Source: Paenibacillus sp. RC67 (lineage in GTDB: Bacteria > Bacillota > Bacilli > Paenibacillales > NBRC-103111). From it: DNA of 64,000 nt. The stretch spans positions 7,891,001 to 7,955,000 of the forward strand of contig NZ_CP125098.1 of NCBI RefSeq assembly GCF_030020805.1. The letters are read 5' to 3'. A program made the translations under genes and the position numbers. This document shows, piece by piece, positions 8,961-17,181 of this stretch. The stretch's first letter is position 1. Each line of letters opens with the position of its first letter. The notes below the pieces were generated by a model. The model had not been told where the DNA came from and did no database searches. It worked only from the letters and a program-made list of their open reading frames with translations.

Positions 8961-10532
8961 TCAGCCTGGGTCTTTTACTGCAGTATCCTCTTTAAAAAAG
9001 CTTCCATCGGACGCTTGAGCTGGTCTTGCCTTCTCCTCCGCTGCTGCTGAGCCTCGGCCTTCAGAAGGCACAAGACTTGGTTGTACTGCGGGTGCTGACC
9101 CTTGCTCCCTTACCGAGGGCACAGGTCTAGGCTTCTCTTCCGATACTGTTGTCCGTACACCTTCAGAGGGCACTAGTATCGGCTGCTCTGCCGGTGCTGA
9201 TACTTGTTCCTTTACCGCAGGTACAGGTCTAGGCTTCTCTTCTGATGCTGTTGCTTGAACCCCCGCAGAAGGTGCCGGTTTCAACGTGTCACTCGGAGCA
9301 ACTGGTAGTGGTGCTGGAGAAGTCTTTGGCTCCAGCTTATTATCGGAACCCGCTTGCCCCGTGGAAGCTACCTGTTTTGTTGCATCATCCTGTACTGTCT
9401 GCTGCTCTCCTGAGGCTGTCTGTTTTGATGTGTCATCCGAGACCTTTGACTGCTGTTCTACGGAATCGGCTCCAGCTGATTTTCCTTCGGAGACTGTTGA
9501 ACTAGCCAATGGTGACGATGTCGGACTGACCTTGGGATTCGTTAATGTACAACCGCTTATGAAAACTATAGTCGCGATTCCAAGAAACGACCAGCGGTAT
9601 GAATTCGATTTAAATTGTTTGATCATTCTAATTCTCCTTTGCAATTGTTTTTTGCTTCCCATAAGATTAACGTTTCCAATAGCTCGAGCAGGCTGCGAGA
9701 AGCTTTCCAACAGTTGGATGAGAGTGTACCCATAGTCTTGGCGTTTGTCAGGAGTCAGGCAGCTAAGCGCTAGAGCGTCGCTCGCAATTTCCTGGTCATC
9801 CCGCATTCGGCGATAACCATACCACAGAACCGGATTAAACCAATGAATAATAAGCAGTACATGCATGAACCAATTGACCCCAATGTCATTTCGCTTGCTA
9901 TGAGCCAGTTCATGTAGAAACACATGACGCAATTGATCGTCGTTCAAACTGCTTGAAATATTACGTGGCAAGATCAACTGAGGTGCTATAAAGCCAAAAA
10001 GTGTCGGTGTTGCCAGATGGCGCGATTCAACAAGCGCGATAGGCTTATTAACCGCCATCATGTTTTTACATTGCTTGAACAGTTCGAGCATTCTTACATC
10101 TGTAATTGGCACCTTCTCTTTTTTCATCTTTTTGGCGAACTTCCTGTTGACCCAAACTGTGTAAATCCCCAATAAGCACACACCAATCAGCCATATAACA
10201 ACAAATAGATTACGGTAAACAGACTGAGCGGTCGTTTCCTGTACATCAACTCCTGGAAGCATTACTTCCTGATTCATTGGTACATCCGAGTTAACAGAGT
10301 GGGTATAACCGATCCAATTATAAATACTGAATTCGCTCTCCGGGCCCCATGGCAGAATTAGCCGTAAAATAACCAGCAGCCACATTAAATAAAGCCATCT
10401 TGGTTTCAACCGATTCTTCAGTACTCGCTGCATCACCAGAATCAGCGCAACCAAAACGGTTGCCATGATCGAGACAGAGCAAACCCAATCGAAGAGACTC
10501 ACAAGGGGTTCTGTTAATTGATTCACATTCAC
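8961..10532 (-). CDS. BlaR1/MecR1-type M56 membrane metalloprotease with proline-rich tail
   Basis: 523 residues. Membrane helices are near 18-35, 46-62, 108-125 and 313-327. The zinc protease site is HELAH at 207-211 with a probable third ligand at Glu248 (DQEIASDAL). In BlaR1 this protease, triggered by an outer sensor domain, leads to loss of the BlaI repressor; here a BlaI-like gene lies directly upstream in the same unit. The C-terminal half differs from BlaR1: there is no penicillin-binding domain. Instead the last membrane segment ends with ISGC (Cys328), a good lipobox, followed by about 195 residues rich in Pro, Ser, Ala and Glu with tandem copies of an approximately 34-residue unit (SEEKPRPVP). 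The signal it senses is therefore unknown. Confidence 0.85.
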   Translation of the reverse strand: MNVNQLTEPLVSLFDWVCSVSIMATVLVALILVMQRVLKNRLKPRWLYLMWLLVILRLILPWGPESEFSIYNWIGYTHSVNSDVPMNQEVMLPGVDVQETTAQSVYRNLFVVIWLIGVCLLGIYTVWVNRKFAKKMKKEKVPITDVRMLELFKQCKNMMAVNKPIALVESRHLATPTLFGFIAPQLILPRNISSSLNDDQLRHVFLHELAHSKRNDIGVNWFMHVLLIIHWFNPVLWYGYRRMRDDQEIASDALALSCLTPDKRQDYGYTLIQLLESFSQPARAIGNVNLMGSKKQLQRRIRMIKQFKSNSYRWSFLGIATIVFISGCTLTNPKVSPTSSPLASSTVSEGKSAGADSVEQQSKVSDDTSKQTASGEQQTVQDDATKQVASTGQAGSDNKLEPKTSPAPLPVAPSDTLKPAPSAGVQATASEEKPRPVPAVKEQVSAPAEQPILVPSEGVRTTVSEEKPRPVPSVREQGSAPAVQPSLVPSEGRGSAAAEEKARPAQASDGSFFKEDTAVKDPG

Positions 10533-10597
10533 CCTACCCTTTCCTTAATCAAGTCGATGAGATAACAGCAGGCATGGTGCAAACACACACATCAGCT

Positions 10598-10975
10598 CTA
10601 TCCTTTGGTTTTGTCATCCAGAATATTTTTCAATTCTTTTATCTCTTCCGGAGATAGCTGCTCTTCTTTCAAAAAGTTGACCAGTAAAGGCTTAAATGCG
10701 CCGCCGTAAATTCTTTTCAAGAAGGATGCAGTTTCGGATTTTACACACTCATCTTCAGACACTAATGGAAAATAGGCATATACCTTACCTTCTTGCGAGT
10801 AGGAAATAGCTTGTTTTTGGACAAGTCTGTTTAAAAGCGTTCTTATGGTCTTGGGTTTCCAATCCGTTTGATCTTCTAAAGCTTCAATGACCTCATTGGC
10901 CGTACTGGGTGATTTAGACCAGAGAATCTTCATTACTTCCCATTCCGCGTCCGAAATTTGGGGAATATGGTTCAT
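10598..10975 (-). CDS. BlaI/MecI/CopY family repressor
   Basis: 125 residues from the ATG at 10975, which has AGGAGG seven bases upstream; a GTG 18 bases earlier overlaps that site and is less likely. The N-terminal winged helix (QISDAEWEVMKILW, TANEVIEAL, KPKTIRTLLNRLVQK) and the C-terminal dimerisation helices fit the family. It should repress its own operon and the downstream M56 protease through the two palindromes at 11000-11038. The partner protease would remove the repressor on induction. Confidence 0.9.
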   Translation of the reverse strand: MNHIPQISDAEWEVMKILWSKSPSTANEVIEALEDQTDWKPKTIRTLLNRLVQKQAISYSQEGKVYAYFPLVSEDECVKSETASFLKRIYGGAFKPLLVNFLKEEQLSPEEIKELKNILDDKTKG

Positions 10976-10999
10976 CCTTTTGCCTCCTGACACTTATTG

Positions 11000-11038
11000 A
11001 TTACATATGTAATACATTAATAATATTACAAGTGTAAT
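11000..11038 (-). promoter_or_regulatory. BlaI-type operators and promoter
   Basis: Two perfect 14-bp palindromes, ATTACATATGTAAT (11000-11013) and ATTACAAGTGTAAT (11025-11038), both contain the TACAnnTGTA core recognised by BlaI/MecI repressors. Their centres are 25 bp apart. On the minus strand a -35 TTGTAA lies in the distal palindrome and a -10 TATGTA, 18 bases on, lies in the proximal one, so a bound repressor would block polymerase directly. Confidence 0.85.
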
Positions 11039-11068
11039 CCGTTGTTGTCAAATCCAACATCTCAACAC

Positions 11069-11107
11069 AAAAAAGCTGCTATCCGCATAAATCACGGATG
11101 CAGCTTT
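11069..11107 (-). terminator. Terminator after the HAD phosphatase
   Basis: On the minus strand AAAGCTGC-ATCCG pairs with CGGAT-A-GCAGCTT around a 9-base loop and ends in a T run. It separates the HAD gene from the BlaI promoter. Confidence 0.85.
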
Positions 11108-11118
11108 GGAAGCGTACT

Positions 11119-11817
11119 CTATACCCGCTCCACGTTCAAAATTCGATACAATTCATCTAACTTTTGTATTTCATAAATTGGAGCTATTTCCGTGTCATTA
11201 GGTTTCTTGGCTGGATTGAACCAACAGGTATCTAGACCCGCTAGCTGTCCGCCTTTAATATCCGCGCTTAAGGAATCACCAATAATTAATCCCTTATCCA
11301 CCGCAAACCCTGGAATTCTGGCAAAAACATGATCAAAGTATTCCTTCATCGGCTTCTGATAACCCGTGTCCTCTGACACAAAAACATTTTTAAACAAAGG
11401 ATACAATCCAGAATCACGCAGGCGTTTAATCTGTGTCTTGGAGACACCATTAGTCACAATATATAAATCGTATTTATCTTGAAGGGCAGATATTAATTCA
11501 AAAGCTCCAAGAACATGCTCGTGCCCCTCTTCCAAATAACTGCGATATTTCTGCTCCAACATAATACCATCAACCTCATGTCCATATTCCCTAAATAGCA
11601 AGGAATGACGAGTATTCAGTACTTCCTCACGATCTATCTTGCCTTCTTCAAAGGACTTCCATAGACCTTGATTTATTTGTTTATAATGAGCTTCGATTGC
11701 CGCGGTTAAAGGAACCTGTTGATCCTCGAATAGCAAGCGTAACGCTAATTTTTCGGCTGCTCCAAAATCCAATAAAGTGTCATCTACATCAAATAATAAA
11801 GTCTGATATTCTTTCAT
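11119..11817 (-). CDS. HAD-superfamily hydrolase, YjjG/YfnB-like nucleotidase
   Basis: 232 residues from the ATG at 11817 (GGGGAG six bases upstream); an upstream in-frame ATG has no ribosome site. Motif I is LLFDVDDTLLDFG (nucleophile and acid Asp), motif II IVTNG, Lys of motif III in SEDTGYQKP, motif IV IIGDSLSADIKGG. The helical cap C1 and the overall length match the YjjG type of pyrimidine 5'-nucleotidase, so dephosphorylation of (non-canonical) nucleotides is likely. Single-gene unit with its own terminator. Confidence 0.85.
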   Translation of the reverse strand: MKEYQTLLFDVDDTLLDFGAAEKLALRLLFEDQQVPLTAAIEAHYKQINQGLWKSFEEGKIDREEVLNTRHSLLFREYGHEVDGIMLEQKYRSYLEEGHEHVLGAFELISALQDKYDLYIVTNGVSKTQIKRLRDSGLYPLFKNVFVSEDTGYQKPMKEYFDHVFARIPGFAVDKGLIIGDSLSADIKGGQLAGLDTCWFNPAKKPNDTEIAPIYEIQKLDELYRILNVERV

Positions 11818-11861
11818 AAAGATCTCCCCATTTTTCTTATTATCATACTCGAACAACTAAT

Positions 11862-12329
11862 CTAATTCATATAAGAGGACACTCGACCTCTGCGTCTCCC
11901 GCCAAATTTAAAAACAATAATACCCCCGACTATGACCAGCACACCTATCAACTGTTTAGGAGTAAACGGAACCTTATCCAGACCTAACCACCCTTGCGAG
12001 TCCCACAATAGGGCAAACCCGAGTTGAGATATCATAACGATAGAGATGGCAAAGGTTGGGCCTAGTCGTCTTATTCCCTCCATCAAACAGATTACCACAC
12101 CGACTCCGATCAAGCCGCTGATCCAATACCAAGGCTTCATATTTTGCAAGTCCAGCATTTGCTTTCCTTCTATCATCAAACCAAGAATTAGTGAAGTCAA
12201 GGAGCCCATACCTAATACCATTGCGGTTGTTGCCCAAGACCCTGCACGTTCATTTACCTTGCTGTTAAACATATTTTGCAAACCAATTAGCGCACCTGCG
12301 ATCAATGCCAATAACAGTCCTGGAAACAT
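11862..12329 (-). CDS. DMT-superfamily transporter, YdcZ (DUF606) family
   Basis: 155 residues from the ATG at 12329, which has GGGGGAG seven bases upstream; longer in-frame versions to 12431 overlap the regulator gene and add a non-hydrophobic stretch. Five hydrophobic segments, with the family pattern GLQNMFNSKV near the start and SQLGFALLWD later. YdcZ proteins are half-size (5-helix) members of the drug/metabolite transporter group and often act as pairs; the paralogue at 13157-13582 lies two genes away. Substrate unknown. Confidence 0.82.
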   Translation of the reverse strand: MFPGLLLALIAGALIGLQNMFNSKVNERAGSWATTAMVLGMGSLTSLILGLMIEGKQMLDLQNMKPWYWISGLIGVGVVICLMEGIRRLGPTFAISIVMISQLGFALLWDSQGWLGLDKVPFTPKQLIGVLVIVGGIIVFKFGGRRRGRVSSYMN

Positions 12330-12399
12330 TACTTCACTCCCCCGCTTTTGAACGTTGTATACTGCCATATGTTGCTCTCCCCATCTAAATCGGGCATCC

Positions 12400-13098
12400 C
12401 TATTCGTAAATATTGCGATTCGCCCGCGCATTTAGTCCCTCTCTGTTCTTAACTAGAATAAATCCTTTATTCCGCTCAACCAGACCCTCCGTACAAAATT
12501 GCTGAATCACCCGATTCAAATGCCTGTAGCTGGTTCCAATCAAGTTCGCCGCATCTCCTAGACTGGCTGTGCTTAGCTGCCCTTGAAATTGAGAGTCGGA
12601 TTCATCAAAAGAAACAGATAATAAGTAACTGGCCAACCGCACCTCTACTGGATACATCAGATTAAAGCTCAATGAGTTGGATTTAATGAAAAACTTTTGT
12701 GAAATAATTTTCAACAAAAATTGCAGCAAGGGTGAGTAATCTGACGCGTATTTCTTCAGCCAGCGGTAATGGATACCGATCATATAGACGGAGGAGACGG
12801 CCTCAACCGTATTAAGAATATCCGTACCCTGAACGTATTCAATATCTCCAACTGCATCCAACGGTTTTTTAAAAGAGAGAATTAGCGTTTTGCCTTCTGA
12901 AGAGGTGGTATAGATTTTAATCTTCCCTTTAACCAGCACATACAAATACTGTGAAGTCTCACCACAGGTGCAGATCACCTCTCCTTGATTGAAGCTGTAA
13001 AGCGACAAATGGGGCATTACATGCTCATTAAAAATAGATTCAATTTGATGAAGTTGCAAAAAATGATCGAGCTGCTCACGATCTTTAATTTCTTTCAT
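12400..13098 (-). CDS. Crp/Fnr family regulator, YeiL-like
   Basis: 232 residues. An N-terminal cyclic-nucleotide-like beta-barrel (about 20-130: YSFNQGEVICTCGETSQYLY, LYVLVKGKIKIY) is joined by a dimer helix to a C-terminal winged helix (LGDAANLIGTSYRHLNRVIQ, about 178-200). Cysteines in VICTCG are notable and could bind a cofactor or sense redox, but this is inference. It lies between two YdcZ transporters on the same strand and probably activates them: a palindrome stands about 42 bp upstream of a predicted start of the operon. Confidence 0.82.
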   Translation of the reverse strand: MKEIKDREQLDHFLQLHQIESIFNEHVMPHLSLYSFNQGEVICTCGETSQYLYVLVKGKIKIYTTSSEGKTLILSFKKPLDAVGDIEYVQGTDILNTVEAVSSVYMIGIHYRWLKKYASDYSPLLQFLLKIISQKFFIKSNSLSFNLMYPVEVRLASYLLSVSFDESDSQFQGQLSTASLGDAANLIGTSYRHLNRVIQQFCTEGLVERNKGFILVKNREGLNARANRNIYE

Positions 13099-13156
13099 GA
13101 CTCGGTTTCACCTCCAGCCTTTAACATTAATCTAGCGGAAGATTATGCAATTGCAA

Positions 13157-13582
13157 TTATAGACCTAGTATCACCACGCCAGCTACCATTATCCCGATGC
13201 CAATGAACTGCGGCAGCTTCATCCTCTGCTTAACCATGCCAAACCATCCGTTAATATCGATGATAAAGGTCAGACTTAGTTGAGCAATCAATACAATAGA
13301 TAGGGTCAGAGTAACGCCAATCTGCTGGATTGCTGTGACATTGCTATAGACAATGACGGCTCCAAAGGCGCCGCCGATCAGATACAACGGTTTTACTTCT
13401 TTAAGCTTTCTCCACTGTCCATCCCTGACCAGGATCGTAATTAGCAAAGCCACAATGAATCCAGTCAATTGAGTCATAGCGGCTGTCTGCCAAGTGCCAA
13501 TCCCCTGACTAATCCGGGAGTTAGCTACTCCTTGCAGAGCTATAAAAGCCCCTCCTAGACACGCGAACAGACTCCCTTTCAT
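13157..13582 (-). CDS. DMT-superfamily transporter, YdcZ (DUF606) family, paralogue
   Basis: 141 residues from the ATG at 13582; the in-frame GTG at 13597 lies in the ribosome site GAGGGGTGAG. Five hydrophobic segments and the family signatures ALQGVANSRIS and AQLSLTFIIDINGWFG. It resembles the 11862-12329 product along its length (both have the Asn-Ser start of helix 1 and the GWxG turn before the last helix). It is the first gene of a three-gene unit with the Crp/Fnr regulator in the middle. The two half-transporters may form a heterodimer. Confidence 0.82.
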   Translation of the reverse strand: MKGSLFACLGGAFIALQGVANSRISQGIGTWQTAAMTQLTGFIVALLITILVRDGQWRKLKEVKPLYLIGGAFGAVIVYSNVTAIQQIGVTLTLSIVLIAQLSLTFIIDINGWFGMVKQRMKLPQFIGIGIMVAGVVILGL

Positions 13583-13613
13583 AGTCTCACCCCTCACTTA
13601 AGACTTCTCTATT

Positions 13614-13656
13614 ATTAAAGGATAGATTCAGGTGGTTTGAGAAGGACATATGTCCT
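13614..13656 (-). promoter_or_regulatory. Candidate Crp/Fnr activator site and promoter
   Basis: A perfect 14-bp palindrome AGGACATATGTCCT at 13643-13656 lies upstream of the first YdcZ gene, inside a wider imperfect repeat TTGAG...CTCAA. A minus-strand -10 element TTTAAT is at 13614-13619, giving a start near 13607 and placing the palindrome centre about 42 bp upstream, the class II position for Crp/Fnr activators. The expected -35 position (TCTCAA) is poor, as in activator-dependent promoters. Confidence 0.55.
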
Positions 13657-13715
13657 CAATGAAAAAATATCTTTTGTGGTCTGTACTATATAGGCGGCTG
13701 CTTGATCTGGGCAGC

Positions 13716-13748
13716 AAAAAGACCCTTCTGATTGAGATTACAGAAGGG
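13716..13748 (-). terminator. Terminator after threonine aldolase
   Basis: Perfect 8-bp arms CCCTTCTG and CAGAAGGG around a 10-base loop; on the minus strand the second arm is followed by TCTTTTT. It ends the aldolase gene, 33 bases after its stop. Confidence 0.85.
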
Positions 13749-13780
13749 CTTATGCCTGTGGAGCTCCTAGTATTAGCATT

Positions 13781-14881
13781 CTATAGGTTTAGATTGGCTT
13801 TCATTTTCTCATTCAGCATTTGAAAGACGTTCCGCAACTTTTCTTTTGGAAGTTCTGCGTACCTATCTCCGATACTGACCTCATAATAGCAAGTCGTCTC
13901 GCTCGTTGCTTTCACATTAGAGGTCAATCCAACCCCGGTCTCTTCGTAAACGGCAATTAAGATAGCTTCCATAGCCTCTTTCGGCATGGCAGCATGAACA
14001 TGAAACATATTGGATACAGGTATAATAGGTCTCGTCGTAAGCGCATCGCATTCGTTATAGAACGAAGCCAGCTCCATTGCTTCATGATAGTACTGATCCA
14101 TTTTGGACAATCTATCCTGAAGGTACTTATCTGCGCTGACGATATATGGATATAAGCTGATTAAATCACCGCCGTGGCGTCTTTTCCACACTTTCGATTG
14201 ACTCACAAATGCCTCGTCCCCCGCAAGAATCGCACCCGCTACCCCGCCAATTCCTTTATACAAGGAGACATAAACACTATCAAATAAGCTGCAAATCTCG
14301 GCAGCCGTTTTTTTATAGTATGGCAAGATCTCGTACAGCCTCGCACCATCGAGATGCAGCCTAATCCCTTTATCTCGGCAATGGGCAGCTATGGCTACCA
14401 AATCCTCATACGCCGGCAGCTGTCCACCGATCTCACGCTGAGGCAGCTCTAGCAATAAACAGGCTATCTCTTCCTTCATCTGCAGAACGTCATTCAACTC
14501 GATCGTTCTTTCTTTATCCGCGAGTAAGACAGGTTCAATATGATGCAGTGCCTTCAACCCATCCTCCTCGTGAATCTCCAGATGACATAATGGATGGTAG
14601 GCTACTTTTTTAAGCTGCTTTTCATCGCACCATATACGCAAGGCAATTTGCTGGGCCATGGTACCGCTAGGAAAAAAGACAGCTGACGCTTTGCCTAGGT
14701 AATCTGCCATTTTGTTTTGAAATCCTTCTATGATTTGCCCGGTTCCATACATATCGCTATCCGTCGAGCCATCAAATCCGTCCAAAGCTTCCTTCAGCAC
14801 TTGAACGGTTCTTTTTCCATGGCCAGCAAGCGGATATTTTGTGTGGTTATAAGCGTCTTTTAAAGAATAGTTATTGCTCAT
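13781..14881 (-). CDS. Low-specificity L-threonine aldolase family, PLP enzyme
   Basis: 366 residues, beta-eliminating lyase family. The PLP lysine is expected in SLYKGIGG (about residue 211); HLDGARLYE before it carries the Asp that holds the pyridine nitrogen and the substrate-binding Arg. Family members cleave L-threonine or allo-threonine to glycine and acetaldehyde, in the cytosol. It stands just downstream of a frameshifted MarR gene on the same strand and has its own terminator. The product is close to the family length and appears intact. Confidence 0.85.
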   Translation of the reverse strand: MSNNYSLKDAYNHTKYPLAGHGKRTVQVLKEALDGFDGSTDSDMYGTGQIIEGFQNKMADYLGKASAVFFPSGTMAQQIALRIWCDEKQLKKVAYHPLCHLEIHEEDGLKALHHIEPVLLADKERTIELNDVLQMKEEIACLLLELPQREIGGQLPAYEDLVAIAAHCRDKGIRLHLDGARLYEILPYYKKTAAEICSLFDSVYVSLYKGIGGVAGAILAGDEAFVSQSKVWKRRHGGDLISLYPYIVSADKYLQDRLSKMDQYYHEAMELASFYNECDALTTRPIIPVSNMFHVHAAMPKEAMEAILIAVYEETGVGLTSNVKATSETTCYYEVSIGDRYAELPKEKLRNVFQMLNEKMKANLNL

Positions 14882-14953
14882 TTTGCCTTCGGTTACTCCT
14901 TTTATTCAAGTCTAACATCTTTTATAATTCCGCTTACTTAGCGTAATGTTCTC

Positions 14954-15369
14954 CTATTCACTATTCAGCTTTTTATAAAGATTTGCTAGCTGGGTCCGCT
15001 CCTGTTCCGTTAACTTTTCGAATAAATCTTTACGCAGCCTTTGCCCCTCGAGTGATGCTCTTTTAAGGACATCGGTACCTTTATCGGTAATGCCCAAATA
15101 AATAATTCGACGATCAGACTCATCCACCATTCTAACGGCTAATTCCTTAGCGACAAGCTTTTCCGATAAATAACTGAGCGTAGGGGGGTAAGTCCTAATA
15201 TTTTTGCAATGTCCGAGGGCCGGCTCTTTCCGTTGTTCTTAAGATGGCCGAGCACAAGAACATGAGAGATACCGAGGTCCTCATTGAATGTTTTGTTCCA
15301 CTGGATAATCATTTGATTGGTGAACTTATCCATATTGTGTATGAGTTCGAAAAGGGTCTGTTCTTCCAT
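14954..15369 (-). pseudogene. MarR family regulator with a -1 frameshift in a C-run
   Basis: The N-terminal 67 residues (from the ATG at 15369, AGGAGG upstream) are a MarR start: SHVLVLGHLKNNGKSRPSDI then AKILGLTP. At 15183-15188 the coding strand has six C; with seven C the frame continues as PPTLSYLSEKLVAKELAVR and MVDESDRRIIYLGITDKG, then a dimerisation helix, ending at a TAG at 14954-14956. As written the frame ends at 15139 after an unrelated tail, losing the recognition helix and wing. It may be a true loss, a contingency tract or a sequencing error. MarR proteins usually repress neighbours; the dehydrogenase operon upstream, with a palindrome at 17182-17206, is the likely target. Confidence 0.8.
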
Positions 15370-15385
15370 AAAATCCTCCTGGGTA

Positions 15386-15423
15386 AAATAAACGATAGCC
15401 CTTAATTAATATTAAGGGCTATC
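15386..15423 (-). terminator. Hairpin between the dehydrogenase and marR genes
   Basis: GATAGCCCTTAAT pairs with the inverse arm ATTAAGGGCTATC almost without loop; on the minus strand CGTTTATTTT follows. The likeliest role is to terminate the dehydrogenase operon 15 bases after its stop. Because it also lies 25 bases before the marR start, a role as marR operator is possible. Confidence 0.6.
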
Positions 15424-15438
15424 CTATAATCTTACACG

Positions 15439-16173
15439 TTATTGAGCTGAGTATCCACCATCTATGACTATTTCTGAACCTGTAATGTACGAGGATTCAT
15501 CTGAAGCCAGGAACAGCGCTGCTTGGGCAATATCAATGGCTTGGCCTAAACGCTGCAGAGGCGTTGCCTGGATTAATCGGCCCAGCAAGTCCTTTGAGGT
15601 ACTTAAAGCTTGAGTCATTGGCGTTTCAATGATCCCAGGGAATAGAGCGTTTACCCGAATGCCTTGACGGCCAAAGGTTGTAGCAGCCGCTTTAGATAAA
15701 GCGCGTACCGCGCCCTTAGATGCCGAGTAGTGATTAAAGCCTTGTCCGATCAAAGCCGTGTACGAAGAAATATTGATGATGGAGCCTTTCTTTTGGGCTG
15801 CCATATAAGGAGCAACATGCTTCATGCCTGCGAATGGACCAAAGCCATTTATCGAAAGCATTTTCTGCCAATCCTCAGCATTGATTTCCTCAAATGGTTT
15901 CTCCGAAGAGATGCCTGCATTGTTGACAAGAATATCAATTTTGCCAAAACGATCATGGACTTCCTTGGCCAGCGCCTGCCAATCTTCATCCGAAGCGACA
16001 TTTAATTTCATTCCGTAAATGTTCTGTTTCTGACTTACTTTCTCAAGTGCTGCCTCATTAATATCTGCGGCGATAACAATGGCGCCTTCTTGTGCAAACA
16101 GATCACCCATGCTTTCGCCAATACCCGAAGCTCCGCCAGTAATAATAGCTACTTTATTGTCTAATCTCCCCAT
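15439..16173 (-). CDS. Short-chain dehydrogenase/reductase (SDR)
   Basis: 244 residues, classical SDR. The cofactor-binding GGASGIG is at about 13-19, NNAGIS at about 87, the catalytic Ser in NISSYTAL, and Tyr-x-x-x-Lys in YSASKGA at about 151-155. The C-terminal SSYITGSEIVIDGGYSAQ ending is typical. An Asp after the second strand (AADIN) suggests NAD rather than NADP. The substrate is not predictable. It is the second gene of a two-SDR unit (136 bases after the first), possibly under MarR control. Confidence 0.87.
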   Translation of the reverse strand: MGRLDNKVAIITGGASGIGESMGDLFAQEGAIVIAADINEAALEKVSQKQNIYGMKLNVASDEDWQALAKEVHDRFGKIDILVNNAGISSEKPFEEINAEDWQKMLSINGFGPFAGMKHVAPYMAAQKKGSIINISSYTALIGQGFNHYSASKGAVRALSKAAATTFGRQGIRVNALFPGIIETPMTQALSTSKDLLGRLIQATPLQRLGQAIDIAQAALFLASDESSYITGSEIVIDGGYSAQ

Positions 16174-16309
16174 AGTACATGCTCCTAACGTAATTTGATT
16201 GAACCGCCGTCCACCCTAATGGTGTGGTTGAACGTTGTCAGTCATTTTCCTCTTGTAGTGGCTCATTATGCTTTTCGCTTCAATTTTCGGTTGTAGGTTT
16301 CAGCTGCTA

Positions 16310-17116
16310 TTAACGCTCTGCCATTTTCATAAATGATTCGAAATCAGGGACGGTTGGGTTGGCAATATAATGTCCGCCCTCTACTTGTATGGTTTGTCCA
16401 GTAATAAACTTGGATTCATCTGAAGCCAGGAACAGAACAGTATGTCCAATATCATCCGGTTCTCCGTGATAAGGCAGCGCGTTATATTTCGCGAAGGTAT
16501 CCAATACCTCCGAAGGCATATTATTCTTGGCGGCCGGCGTCAGAATCAATCCAGGCGCGACTGCATTACAACGAATGTTATTCTTCCCATATTGGGTAGC
16601 AATATATTTAGTAAGATTTACGACAGCTGCCTTCGATGCCCCGTATGCAACCCGAACAGCATCTCCAGTAAAGCCCGCCATGGAAGCTGTATTGATGATC
16701 GAGCCTCCACCAGTATTCATCATATGAGGGATAGCGAATCTGCATCCCAATAATACGCTCTTTAAATTAACATTCATGAGCCGGTCCCACTCATCAAGAT
16801 CAACGTTAAGAATATCTAGGTCCTTCCTGAGGTTGGTCGAACCCACATTGTTGAATAGGCTCGTTATTTTACCATATTGTTGTACCGTAAATTCAACAGC
16901 TTCCTTGATCGAATCTCCATCTCCCGCATCAAGAAATACGCCCACTGCTTCGCCACCTTGGGCTTTAATATTCTCAGCGGCTTCTATTGCACCATTCGTA
17001 TTAAAATCCGCAATGACTACTTTAGCTCCTGCTTTTGCCATTAGGTTAGCCGTGGATAAGCCTATGCCTGAAGCCCCTCCAGTGATAAGCGCCACCTTGT
17101 CTTTCATTCTCTCCAT
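16310..17116 (-). CDS. Short-chain dehydrogenase/reductase (SDR)
   Basis: 268 residues, classical SDR with GGASGIG at about 13-19, NNVGST at about 89, YGASKAA with the catalytic Tyr and Lys near 158-162, and a C-terminal FITGQTIQVEGGHY. Asp after strand 2 (IADFN) favours NAD. About a third identical by eye to its downstream neighbour, so an old duplication or a two-step pathway is possible. It is the first gene after the 25-bp palindrome at 17182-17206. AGGAG lies about 7 bases before the start. Confidence 0.87.
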   Translation of the reverse strand: MERMKDKVALITGGASGIGLSTANLMAKAGAKVVIADFNTNGAIEAAENIKAQGGEAVGVFLDAGDGDSIKEAVEFTVQQYGKITSLFNNVGSTNLRKDLDILNVDLDEWDRLMNVNLKSVLLGCRFAIPHMMNTGGGSIINTASMAGFTGDAVRVAYGASKAAVVNLTKYIATQYGKNNIRCNAVAPGLILTPAAKNNMPSEVLDTFAKYNALPYHGEPDDIGHTVLFLASDESKFITGQTIQVEGGHYIANPTVPDFESFMKMAER

Positions 17117-17181
17117 TAGTAGGCTCCTTTCTTATAGAAACTCATAACTAGAGTATGCTCGATATTTCTATGTCTAATTGT

